Source of the DNA: Dehalococcoidales bacterium
Lineage (GTDB): Bacteria; Chloroflexota; Dehalococcoidia; Dehalococcoidales; UBA5627
Reading direction: 5' to 3'
Length of the DNA: 5,687 bases
NCBI GenBank assembly: GCA_028706995.1
Contig: JAQTVR010000081.1
Location: forward strand, 1-5,687
Part shown: piece by piece, positions 1-5,687 of the stretch
How positions within the stretch are numbered: the first letter of the stretch is position 1
How the letters are laid out: every line of letters begins with the position of its first letter
Program-made: the position numbers and the translations under genes
Notes under the pieces: model-generated
Told to the model about the DNA's origin: nothing
Seen by the model: the letters and a program-made list of their open reading frames with translations, nothing else
Database searches by the model: none

Positions 1-450
1 AGCTCTTAAAGCGGCGGCGGTATCGGTGGTCATATAGGGATTACCGGTGCCTCCGGCAAGTATAACTACCCTGCCTTTTTCAAGATGGCGTATAGCACGT
101 CTCATAAGATAAGGTTCGGCGACCTGTTCGATAACGATAGCTGATAGTGTCCTGGTGACTATTCCCTGTTTTTCAAGGGCATCTTGAAGGGCAAGGGCAT
201 TGATTACGGTAGCCAGCATTCCGGCATAATCTGCGGTGACCCTATCTATTCCGTCTTTGGCGGCTGTGGCACCGCGCCATATATTTCCGGCGCCAATTAC
301 TGCAGCTACTTCAACACCCATAGCTACGATATTGCTAATCTGTTTGGCAACTTTTGCAATAGTAGGACCGTCAATGCCATAAGCGGTTTCACCGCTGAAA
401 GCCTCGCCGCTGAGTTTGAGCAAGACCCTTTTATACTTGGTGTCACTCAT
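1..450 (-). CDS. pyrH: UMP kinase (uridylate kinase), N-terminal 150 residues, cut by window edge
   Basis: Partial gene: it starts with ATG at 450 and is still open at position 1, giving 150 codons of a protein that is about 240 residues in E. coli. It phosphorylates UMP to UDP with ATP in the cytoplasm, the entry to UTP/CTP synthesis, and belongs to the amino-acid-kinase fold family. Visible motifs are KLSGEAF (12-18, phosphate-binding loop), GAGNIWRG (53-60, nucleotide-binding glycine loop), DYAGMLATVINALALQDALE (74-93, UMP site and helix) and GGTGNPYMTTDTAAALRA (133-150), all typical of bacterial hexameric PyrH. It begins 11 bp after the tsf stop. The ribosome binding site is weak (AGG at 457-459), so coupling to tsf translation is likely. 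In many bacteria frr follows; that would lie outside the window. Identity is secure; only the C-terminal third is unseen. Confidence 0.97.
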   Translation of the reverse strand, partial: MSDTKYKRVLLKLSGEAFSGETAYGIDGPTIAKVAKQISNIVAMGVEVAAVIGAGNIWRGATAAKDGIDRVTADYAGMLATVINALALQDALEKQGIVTRTLSAIVIEQVAEPYLMRRAIRHLEKGRVVILAGGTGNPYMTTDTAAALRA

Positions 451-461
451 TATTAGCCTGC

Positions 462-983
462 TTAATCGGATAAATCGAACCGCGCAATCCGGTTAACCTT
501 GATGTTCTCTCCCATTTTAGCTATGTTTTCAACGATGATGTCTTTAATTGTTAGAGTGGTGTCTTTGATATAAGGTTGACTGAGCAGACAGACAGCGCTA
601 TCTTCTAATTTTGCCCTTTCATCTTGCGGAATGTCGGCTGGAATATCATCTTCCGAGATGTAACTGGGATTCATAGCTGCAATCTGCATGGCTATATTAT
701 GAGCCAGGCATTTAAATTCATCGGTACGCGCCACGAAATCTGTTTCGCAATTCAACTCGACCATAGCGCCGATACGTCCGCCGGCGTGTATATAAGCCTC
801 GACCAATCCCTGGTCAGTAGCCCTGCCGGATTTTTTAGCAGCTTTAATAAATCCCTGTACTTTTAAAATTTCAAGGGCTTTTTCAGTACATCCTTCGGAC
901 TTAACTAAAGCAGCACGGCACTCCATTATGCCCGCACCGCATTGCTCTCTTAATTCTTTAATGCTGGCAGTAGAGATTTCCAA
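462..983 (-). CDS. tsf: Elongation factor Ts, short form
   Basis: EF-Ts of 173 residues, the guanine-nucleotide exchange factor that releases GDP from EF-Tu in the cytoplasm. The N-terminal UBA-like domain (about 1-45) carries the family signature as LREQCGAGIMECRAAL (11-26), with Cys15 where Thr is common. The core contains NCETDFVAR (78-86), whose Asp82-Phe83 pair corresponds to the residues that push into the EF-Tu Mg2+/GDP site. The C-terminal part has SQPYIKD (135-141) and GENIKVNRIARF (158-169). E. coli EF-Ts is 283 residues; this protein lacks the second core subdomain and coiled coil, as in the short forms of Thermus and some other phyla, so it looks complete rather than truncated. 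The start is TTG at 981-983, chosen because homologs begin at this MEIS-like sequence and because AGGGGG (991-996) lies 7 bp upstream. The gene is 20 bp after rpsB. Confidence 0.97.
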   Translation of the reverse strand: MEISTASIKELREQCGAGIMECRAALVKSEGCTEKALEILKVQGFIKAAKKSGRATDQGLVEAYIHAGGRIGAMVELNCETDFVARTDEFKCLAHNIAMQIAAMNPSYISEDDIPADIPQDERAKLEDSAVCLLSQPYIKDTTLTIKDIIVENIAKMGENIKVNRIARFDLSD

Positions 984-990
984 CTATTTG

Positions 991-996
991 CCCCCT
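991..996 (-). promoter_or_regulatory. Ribosome binding site of tsf
   Basis: Read on the minus strand the bases are AGGGGG, a strong purine-rich Shine-Dalgarno element 7 bp before a TTG codon (981-983). It matters because it decides the non-ATG start of tsf. No in-frame ATG nearby gives a protein matching the EF-Ts N-terminus. Confidence 0.75.
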
Positions 997-1003
997 AATA
1001 AAT

Positions 1004-1774
1004 TTAATCTTGAGGTATTTCTTCAGCAGTTTGATTGGTTTCAGCCTCGTTCTTAATGGCTGTTGCCATTTCTTCCGATACAGGTAGTTCGCCACCTCTT
1101 CCTTCGATGACCGCATTAGCAATCTTGCTGGTTATCAACTTGATGGCTCTAATAGCATCATCATTGGCAGGAACAGGATAGTCGATATCGCCCGGTTTGC
1201 AGTTAGTATCTACAACAGCAACAATGGGTATGCCAACCCTCTGGGCTTCTAAAATAGCGATTTTTTCTTTTATCGGATCTATAATAAAGAGGGCCTGTGG
1301 CAGGCTGGTCATCTCTTTGAAACCGCCCATATTTTTGTTTAGTCGGTCGATTTCTTCACCCAGTTTTGTGGCTTCCTTTTTCGGCAGGCGCGCAAAATCG
1401 CCTTTAGCCTGCTGATCTTCCAGTTTTACCAGGTAGTCGATACGTGATTGGATGGTAGAAAAATTGGTGAGAACACCGCCAATCCAGCGTTGATTGATAT
1501 AAAACATACCGCAACGCTTGGCTTCATCTTCAATGATGTCCTGCGCTTGTTTCTTGGTACCGACGAAGAGTAACTTTCCACTGCTTGCAGCCAGTTCTTT
1601 GACGAAATTACATGCTTCTTCCAGCATTGCAGCTGTTTGTTCAAGGTCAATGATATGAATACCATTACGTTTGGTGAAGATATACTTCTTCATGTGGGGA
1701 TTCCAGTGACTGGTCTGGTGCCCGAAGTGTGCCCCAGATTCTAAAAGCTCTTTTATTGTAGCTGTATCCGGCAA
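1004..1774 (-). CDS. rpsB: 30S ribosomal protein S2
   Basis: Ribosomal protein S2, 256 residues (E. coli: 241), a late-assembling protein of the small subunit that sits between head and body near S1. The N-terminus has the family's LLESGAHFGHQTSHWNP stretch (10-26) and KYIFTKRNGIHIIDLEQT (30-47). Both S2 signatures are visible: INQRWIGGVLTN (93-104), and the later region 159-194 running from PQALFIIDP to VVDTNCKPGDIDYP. The predicted coiled-coil hairpin characteristic of S2 falls at about 106-155. The C-terminal tail after about 230 is acidic and low in conservation, which is normal. The start is TTG at 1772-1774, supported by AAAGAGGG 6 bp upstream and by alignment with the usual S2 start. 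It is the first gene of rpsB-tsf-pyrH and has its own predicted promoter about 40 bp upstream. Confidence 0.98.
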   Translation of the reverse strand: MPDTATIKELLESGAHFGHQTSHWNPHMKKYIFTKRNGIHIIDLEQTAAMLEEACNFVKELAASSGKLLFVGTKKQAQDIIEDEAKRCGMFYINQRWIGGVLTNFSTIQSRIDYLVKLEDQQAKGDFARLPKKEATKLGEEIDRLNKNMGGFKEMTSLPQALFIIDPIKEKIAILEAQRVGIPIVAVVDTNCKPGDIDYPVPANDDAIRAIKLITSKIANAVIEGRGGELPVSEEMATAIKNEAETNQTAEEIPQD

Positions 1775-1780
1775 TTTAAT

Positions 1781-1788
1781 CCCTCTTT
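1781..1788 (-). promoter_or_regulatory. Ribosome binding site of rpsB
   Basis: On the minus strand the bases read AAAGAGGG, a good Shine-Dalgarno element ending 6 bp before the TTG codon at 1772-1774. It supports the choice of the non-ATG start for rpsB. Confidence 0.75.
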
Positions 1789-1799
1789 CTAGTTACATT

Positions 1800-1815
1800 T
1801 AATTAGTTAATTAGT
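1800..1815. repeat. Tandem 8-bp repeat at the rpsB transcription start region
   Basis: Two perfect adjacent copies of TAATTAGT occupy 1800-1807 and 1808-1815. The second copy overlaps the predicted -10 box and the first covers the expected start site. In an AT-rich spacer this may be chance. It could also give the initial transcribed region low melting energy. Confidence 0.5.
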
Positions 1816-1841
1816 ATAACATACTCGACAATTGTAGTAAA
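1813..1841 (-). promoter_or_regulatory. Predicted sigma-70-type promoter of rpsB-tsf-pyrH (extended -10)
   Basis: Minus-strand reading gives -35 TTTACT (1836-1841, 4 of 6 consensus bases), a 17 bp spacer, and -10 TATACT (1813-1818, 5 of 6) preceded by the extended element TG-T (1819-1821). Transcription would start near 1805-1807, leaving a leader of only about 30 nt before the TTG of rpsB. That is too short for the long structured S2 leaders known from some proteobacteria. The position, in the only sizeable gap of the window and directly before a conserved operon, supports it. It is a sequence prediction only. Confidence 0.65.
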
Positions 1842-1858
1842 TATTCACAGTCTGAATA
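1842..1858. repeat. Small inverted repeat abutting the rpsB -35 element
   Basis: TATTCA (1842-1847) and TGAATA (1853-1858) form perfect 6-bp arms around a 5-base centre. The repeat touches the predicted -35 box and lies 19 bp after the purQ stop. The arms are AT-rich, and the sequence that follows in the transcription direction has no T-run, so it is a poor intrinsic terminator. It could be an operator or chance. Confidence 0.35.
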
Positions 1859-1877
1859 AATTATCATCTATCTTATT

Positions 1878-2651
1878 TTAAAGGTGCTTTACCCAATCTA
1901 CTGCGTTTTGAAATATCTTAAAACCGTCACCCTGTTTTTTACTGCCTTCCCGCGACCACATGGGATGCTGGCTCCCCTTAATATAGCGCTCCGGGTGCGG
2001 CATCAGGGCGAAGACGTGTCCGGTGTTATCACATATGCCGGCAATGCTTTTTTGCGAACCGTTGGGATTATCCGGATAATTCATGGTAGGATTACCATCC
2101 TCATCTGTATAATACAGGACTATGTTCAGGTTATCCAGTACCTGAGCATCTGCAACCAGTTTGCCCTCACCGTGAGCTACCGGCAGATACAACCGCTCGA
2201 TATCTTTGGTGAAGATACAATTACTTTTTGAATTAGCTGCAAGATATACCCAGCGGCATTCGAATTTGCCCGAATCATTATTGGTCAGGGTTACGCTTTG
2301 TCTTATATTCGGTGATAACGGCCCGGGAAGGATCCCGCTCTTTACCAGTGTCTGGAAGCCATTACAGATACCAATAATGAGTCCTCCGTTTTCGATAAAA
2401 AGCGCTATATCCTCGCCCAGTTTAAGGCTGATTTCATTAGCTATAACTTTTCCGGCGCCAAGATCATCGCCGTATGTAAAACCTCCGGGGAACGACATTA
2501 TCCTGTAATCTCCCAGCATTTTCTCCCTGCGTATCAGTTCACCGATGTGAATCAAAGACGTCTCCGCCCCGGCCTTTTCAAAAGCAAAAGCAGTCTCCAT
2601 GTCGCAGTTAGTTCCCGGTGCTCTTAATATAAGCGTTCTTACCTTACTCAT
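1878..2651 (-). CDS. purQ: FGAM synthase glutaminase subunit PurQ
   Basis: Phosphoribosylformylglycinamidine synthase glutaminase subunit, 257 residues, a class I (triad) glutamine amidotransferase. It hydrolyses glutamine and channels ammonia to PurL for conversion of FGAR to FGAM in de novo purine synthesis. The nucleophile is Cys96 in GICNGFQ (94-100); the partner His219 and Glu221 are in MPHPER (217-222). Family landmarks APGTNCD (11-17), FPGGFTYGDDLGAGK (54-68) and the NYPDNPNGS loop (191-199) are present. It is about 30 residues longer than B. subtilis PurQ (227), within the range of longer PurQ proteins. The ATG start (2649-2651) lies 9 bp after the purL stop. No clear Shine-Dalgarno is seen there, so translation probably depends on ribosomes finishing purL. 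The TAA stop is at 1878-1880. Confidence 0.97.
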   Translation of the reverse strand: MSKVRTLILRAPGTNCDMETAFAFEKAGAETSLIHIGELIRREKMLGDYRIMSFPGGFTYGDDLGAGKVIANEISLKLGEDIALFIENGGLIIGICNGFQTLVKSGILPGPLSPNIRQSVTLTNNDSGKFECRWVYLAANSKSNCIFTKDIERLYLPVAHGEGKLVADAQVLDNLNIVLYYTDEDGNPTMNYPDNPNGSQKSIAGICDNTGHVFALMPHPERYIKGSQHPMWSREGSKKQGDGFKIFQNAVDWVKHL

Positions 2652-2660
2652 TTATCATAT

Positions 2661-5513
2661 TTACCATTTAAGCGGTTTTTGCCAAGCTTCCTTTAATGTA
2701 TCTATTTCGATGCTTAAAATCCTGTCATTATTGAGTCCGAATACCTGGAGTGTATCTAAAGCCGTAACCTCGCCGATGCAGGCACAAATAACGCCTTTCA
2801 TTAATTTTTCAAACTCAGCTTCGTCTTCGGGAGAAATCTCCACAAGGAAGCGGCTGTTGGATTCCGAGAAGAGGATATAATCGTTGCGGGTGATACTGCC
2901 GCACAACGGAATTTCCTTTAATATAAGAGTAGCTCCTAAATTACCGGCAAATGCCATCTCAGCAATAGCCACTCCCAGTCCGCCTTCGCTAAGGTCGTGG
3001 CATGCCTTAACCAGTTTTTTATCGGTAGCTTTGCTAAGATTATCCATTAGCCTTTTAGCCTGTTCGGGGCGTAACTGGGGGACATCGTTACCGATGTATC
3101 CAAGGCTTTTGAAATATTCGGAACCGCCCAGTTCATCGTAAGTGGTCCCGACTATATAAATAAGGTCTCCGGCTTTTTTAAAGTCCATTGATACGGCTTT
3201 ATTAATGTTCGGCATGACGCTTATGGCTGAAATCAGCAGTGTATCTGGTATGGCAATAGTATTTCCATGAAACTCGAATTCATTGTTTAAACTATCCTTG
3301 CCTGATATAAAGGGTGTTCCGTAAGCTATGGAAATATCATGACATGCCTGGCAGGCGCGCACCAGCGAACCGAGCCGTTCCGGCTTGCCGGTATTACCCC
3401 AGCAGAAATTATCAAGCAAGGCTACTCTTTCCAAGTTTCCGCCGACGGCGATAATCTGTCTCAGTGATTCATCTATAGCCGAAGCCGCCATCCAGTAGGG
3501 GTCGATATCGCTGTATTTAGGGTTTATGCCATTAGAGATGATGACGCCTATATTAGAATCCAGTATCGGCCGTATAACAGCCGCATCACCGGGCCCGTCG
3601 TTTTCCTTGCCGACCAACGGTTTTAAGACGCTGCTGCCCTGTACTTCGTGGTCATATTGCCGTATAACCCATTCCTTGCTGCAAATATTCCATGAACCCA
3701 GTATTTTTAACAGCGATTGCGCTAGATCGGGTTGATCCGAATTAGGTTCTGTATGGGATGACTTTTGCCATAAGGCTCTCAGCTCCAGTTGAGGTCTGCC
3801 CTCATGCAGGAAGTCCATATCGATATTACAAACTTGATTATCGTTATAAAACAGTTGCAGTTTCTTGTCATCGGTAAATTCGCCGATAACCGAAGCCTCG
3901 GTGTTCTCACCGGCAAACAGGTTTAAAAGCTCCTCGACATTTTCAGGTGGAACCGCCATTATCATCCGTTCCTGTGATTCGGATATCCATATCTCGGAAT
4001 AAGAAAGACCGGTATATTTCAAAGGCACCCTGTCCAGGTGTATTTTTACTCCGGTTTCGGTGGCCATTTCGCCTACTGCCGATGAGAGCCCTCCGCCGCC
4101 ACAATCGGTTATCCTGGTAAAAAGCCGTCTGTCCCTTGCTTGAATTATAGTATCTATAAGTTTCTTTTCCACTATGGGGTTGCCGATTTGTACCGAGCTG
4201 AAGGAAACCCGGGTCGAATCCTTGCTGAGCTGTTCTGAGGCAAAGGTAACCCCGTGGATGCCATCACGTCCGGTCCTGCCGCCGGCAAGAACCACCAGAT
4301 CGCCCGGTTTTTGGTTTCCCATCTGTGAGAATTCTTCGGGCATTATTCCTACCGTCCCGCAGTAGACAAGTGGATTGGCAGTGTATCTGTTATCAAAGCA
4401 TATTGCTCCGTTGCCGGTGGGTATTCCTAACCGGTTGCCATAGTCTGCAACTCCAGCGCGGACCCCTTTAAGCATTCGGCGCGGGTGTAAAACTCCCTCC
4501 GGCACATCCTCGTATGGCATATCGGGGTCTCCGAAGCAAAAAACATCAGTATTAAATATTGGCTTGGCACCGAGTCCCGTACCTAAAATATCGCGCACGA
4601 CGCCTCCGACGCCTGTAGAGGCTCCGCCGTAGGGCTCTATGGCCGACGGATGGTTATGTGTTTCAACTTTAAAACATAAAGCCCATTTACCATCGAAATC
4701 GATTACACCGGCGTTATCTTTAAAAACAGATAAGCACCAGGGTTTATTCAAATCTCCTGTGGCTTTGATTATGGTGTTCTTTAGAAGGTTATCAATAACC
4801 GTGCCGTTGAAGTTTATCTTTCCCTTGAATGTCTTGTGAACACAGTGCTCCGACCACGTCTGTGCCAGCGTTTCCAGTTCAACATCAACAGGATTACGCC
4901 CCAAACCTGAAAAATAGCTTGCAACGGCTTTAATCTCGTTGAGGCTGAAACCGAATCGGCGGCCAATGCAGGACAGTTCGGCATCATCATCTTCAGGTAA
5001 TTCTACGTGCTTCAGGCTGAAACTGTACCGGGGGCTTTCCGGGAAAACCACCGGATTATCCCCGACAGTATGCTGAATAATCGGGTTTACAAGCAACCGG
5101 CTGCATATCAAGTCCAAATCGCTTTTATCAAGATTGCCTCTGATAAGATATCTTTTTGCTGTTTTAATAGCCCTGATATTCTTAATTCCTAGGTCCTGTA
5201 CGGCTTTCATAGCCGTTTCTTCGACGGGGTCGATTACTCCGGCGTTATAAGCTACTTCAATGGAATAAAGACCATCCTCGCTTTTTCCATTGATGATGCC
5301 ATTGAAATTATAATCCTGGGTAATCGGGTCGGCTAAGAGACGTTGACATATAAATTTAAGTTCCTGTTTTTCAAGCTCGGCGTCCAGCCAGTAAACTTCC
5401 ATCACCCGGACATCGGAAATACCGTCGATACCTAGGTCATATATACCTTTAACCAATCCCTGCCCGGCAGAATCCGGAAGCTGTTCTTTAAAATACACCT
5501 CTATTCTATGCAT
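2661..5513 (-). CDS. purL: FGAM synthase PurL with two fused N-terminal PurS domains
   Basis: Phosphoribosylformylglycinamidine synthase synthetase subunit, 950 residues, which with PurQ converts FGAR, ATP and glutamine to FGAM. Residues about 1-68 and 82-150 each resemble a whole PurS (about 80 residues in B. subtilis); both share the pattern DLGI (27-30 and 107-110) and IC.RLL..PI.Q (55-66 and 136-147). The PurL part follows: the linker-like region from about 165, WSEHCVHKTFK (220-230), ETHNHPSAIEPYGGASTG (284-301, with the catalytic-region histidines), GNGAICFDNRYTANPLVYCG (367-386), DCGGGGLSSAVGEMA (470-484), then the second AIRS-like half with DGPGDAAVIRP (639-649), SGKDSLNN (737-744) and HDLSEGGLGVAIAEMA (839-854). 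Small PurL is about 600-740 residues and the large PurL-PurQ fusion about 1300. This protein is intermediate because PurS is fused in duplicate and the glutaminase stays separate. The ATG at 5511-5513 has AGGA 9 bp upstream. No separate purS gene is visible. Confidence 0.97.
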   Translation of the reverse strand: MHRIEVYFKEQLPDSAGQGLVKGIYDLGIDGISDVRVMEVYWLDAELEKQELKFICQRLLADPITQDYNFNGIINGKSEDGLYSIEVAYNAGVIDPVEETAMKAVQDLGIKNIRAIKTAKRYLIRGNLDKSDLDLICSRLLVNPIIQHTVGDNPVVFPESPRYSFSLKHVELPEDDDAELSCIGRRFGFSLNEIKAVASYFSGLGRNPVDVELETLAQTWSEHCVHKTFKGKINFNGTVIDNLLKNTIIKATGDLNKPWCLSVFKDNAGVIDFDGKWALCFKVETHNHPSAIEPYGGASTGVGGVVRDILGTGLGAKPIFNTDVFCFGDPDMPYEDVPEGVLHPRRMLKGVRAGVADYGNRLGIPTGNGAICFDNRYTANPLVYCGTVGIMPEEFSQMGNQKPGDLVVLAGGRTGRDGIHGVTFASEQLSKDSTRVSFSSVQIGNPIVEKKLIDTIIQARDRRLFTRITDCGGGGLSSAVGEMATETGVKIHLDRVPLKYTGLSYSEIWISESQERMIMAVPPENVEELLNLFAGENTEASVIGEFTDDKKLQLFYNDNQVCNIDMDFLHEGRPQLELRALWQKSSHTEPNSDQPDLAQSLLKILGSWNICSKEWVIRQYDHEVQGSSVLKPLVGKENDGPGDAAVIRPILDSNIGVIISNGINPKYSDIDPYWMAASAIDESLRQIIAVGGNLERVALLDNFCWGNTGKPERLGSLVRACQACHDISIAYGTPFISGKDSLNNEFEFHGNTIAIPDTLLISAISVMPNINKAVSMDFKKAGDLIYIVGTTYDELGGSEYFKSLGYIGNDVPQLRPEQAKRLMDNLSKATDKKLVKACHDLSEGGLGVAIAEMAFAGNLGATLILKEIPLCGSITRNDYILFSESNSRFLVEISPEDEAEFEKLMKGVICACIGEVTALDTLQVFGLNNDRILSIEIDTLKEAWQKPLKW
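5063..5513 (-). other. Tandem PurS-like domain pair within PurL
   Basis: This sub-region encodes residues 1-150 of PurL. Domain 1 (about 5310-5513) opens with MHRIEVYFKEQLPD. Domain 2 (about 5063-5270) opens with YSIEVAYNAGVIDP. Each ends with a matching helix and strand (ICQRLLADPITQ and ICSRLLVNPIIQ). The link of about 13 residues between them contains the NGIINGKSEDG stretch. PurS works as a dimer bridging PurL and PurQ in small FGAM synthases, and the N-terminal domain of large PurL has the fold of a PurS dimer. The pair here is therefore inferred to be a covalent pseudo-dimer. Domain edges are approximate. Confidence 0.85.
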
Positions 5514-5522
5514 CAGGCGCTA

Positions 5523-5527
5523 TCCTG
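5523..5527 (-). promoter_or_regulatory. Ribosome binding site of purL
   Basis: Minus-strand CAGGA lies 9 bp before the ATG at 5511-5513, an acceptable Shine-Dalgarno element. The 48 bp gap between the upstream stop and purL (5514-5561) shows no hairpin followed by T-run, and no -35/-10 pair with proper spacing. purL is therefore likely cotranscribed with the gene to its right or uses a promoter further upstream. Confidence 0.55.
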
Positions 5528-5561
5528 CTGCGTTTAAATATCCGGCTGATTTTCAATGATT

Positions 5562-5687
5562 TTACCATCCTCTTGAAGCCAGAAGTTGATCTTGTGGTAT
5601 TTGCTTTATTTCAATGCCGGGCATAGCCTCGCCCAGGCCCTTGCTTACCTCGGCGATGATCTTATAGTCCCGGTAATGAGTGGTGGC
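5562..5687 (-). CDS. C-terminal 41 residues of an unidentified protein, cut by window edge
   Basis: An open frame enters at the right edge and ends with TAA at 5562-5564, 48 bp before purL on the same strand. The 41 residues begin ATTHYRDYKIIAEVSKGLGE and end QDQLLASRGW. The codon use (many GCC, GGC and AAG codons) and amino-acid mix look like a real soluble protein: one probable helix (IIAEVSKGLGEAM) followed by a short strand (IEIKQI). I do not recognise the family, and the piece is too short to assign a function. Its position suggests it may share a transcript with purL and purQ, and a purine or nucleotide role is possible but unsupported. Confidence 0.6.
   Translation of the reverse strand, partial: ATTHYRDYKIIAEVSKGLGEAMPGIEIKQIPQDQLLASRGW

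Noticed and set aside
184..866. Plus-strand open frames of 80-90 codons antisense to pyrH and tsf
   Set aside because: They lie wholly or almost wholly opposite clearly conserved genes, have no recognisable domain and no convincing ribosome binding site, and are best explained as mirror frames of real coding sequence.
462..983. Truncated or frameshifted tsf, because it is 110 residues shorter than the E. coli protein
   Set aside because: The conserved C-terminal module is present, the frame is intact, and short EF-Ts proteins are a known natural form.
1775..1806. Structured S2-type autoregulatory leader or riboswitch before rpsB
   Set aside because: The predicted leader is only about 30 nt and AT-rich, with no stable helices. 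There is no room for a known leader motif.
1842..1858. Intrinsic terminator after purQ
   Set aside because: The only hairpin there has six AT-rich pairs and no following T-run on the minus strand, so it does not meet the usual pattern.
2644..2658. Four-codon minus-strand mini-frame (ATG ATA AAT GAG stop) overlapping the purQ start
   Set aside because: It has no ribosome binding site and a frame this short is expected by chance; the purQ start at 2651 is fixed by the conserved N-terminus.
1197..5192. Many other plus-strand open frames of 60-115 codons opposite rpsB, purQ and purL, and a 79-codon minus-strand frame inside rpsB
   Set aside because: All overlap secure genes in another frame, show no family motif, and have composition expected of antisense or shifted reading of conserved proteins.
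5514..5561. Purine riboswitch or PurR-type box before purL
   Set aside because: The 48 bp gap is too short for a purine riboswitch and shows no suitable inverted repeat. Any control element would lie upstream of the window edge.

Overview
All genes in this window are on the minus strand, so they read from the right edge (5687) to the left edge (1). The window holds two compact bacterial housekeeping blocks: a purine block (purL-purQ) and, downstream, the start of the conserved translation/pyrimidine-nucleotide block rpsB-tsf-pyrH. I see no mobile element, CRISPR array, tRNA, rRNA or phage gene. I did not find a new biological system here; the most unusual element is the domain layout of PurL.

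Organism: a bacterium, shown by S2, EF-Ts and hexameric-type UMP kinase in the bacterial order. Base composition is moderate and looks even throughout. EF-Ts is the short form without the C-terminal subdomain and coiled coil, as in Thermus, cyanobacteria and Chloroflexota. PurL carries two PurS-like domains and is separate from PurQ. Together these are compatible with an anaerobic Chloroflexota (Dehalococcoidia-like) genome, but that placement is a low-confidence inference.

Layout in reading direction: (a) 5687-5562, the last 41 codons of an unidentified protein; (b) 48 bp with no visible promoter or terminator but with the purL ribosome binding site; (c) 5513-2661, purL, a PurS-PurS-PurL fusion; (d) a 9 bp gap, then 2651-1878, purQ, the glutaminase; (e) a 103 bp intergenic region with a good extended -10 promoter, an AT-rich inverted repeat and an 8-bp tandem repeat, but no convincing terminator; (f) 1774-1004, rpsB (TTG start); (g) 983-462, tsf (TTG start); (h) 450-1, the first 150 codons of pyrH, running off the left edge.

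How they work together: PurSS-L and PurQ should form the formylglycinamidine ribonucleotide (FGAM) synthase complex, the fourth step of de novo IMP synthesis, with PurQ supplying ammonia. rpsB, tsf and pyrH encode ribosomal protein S2, the EF-Tu nucleotide exchange factor and UMP kinase, a widely conserved operon that usually continues into frr, which would lie beyond the left edge. The promoter upstream of rpsB suggests the second block is transcribed independently, with possible read-through from the purine genes.
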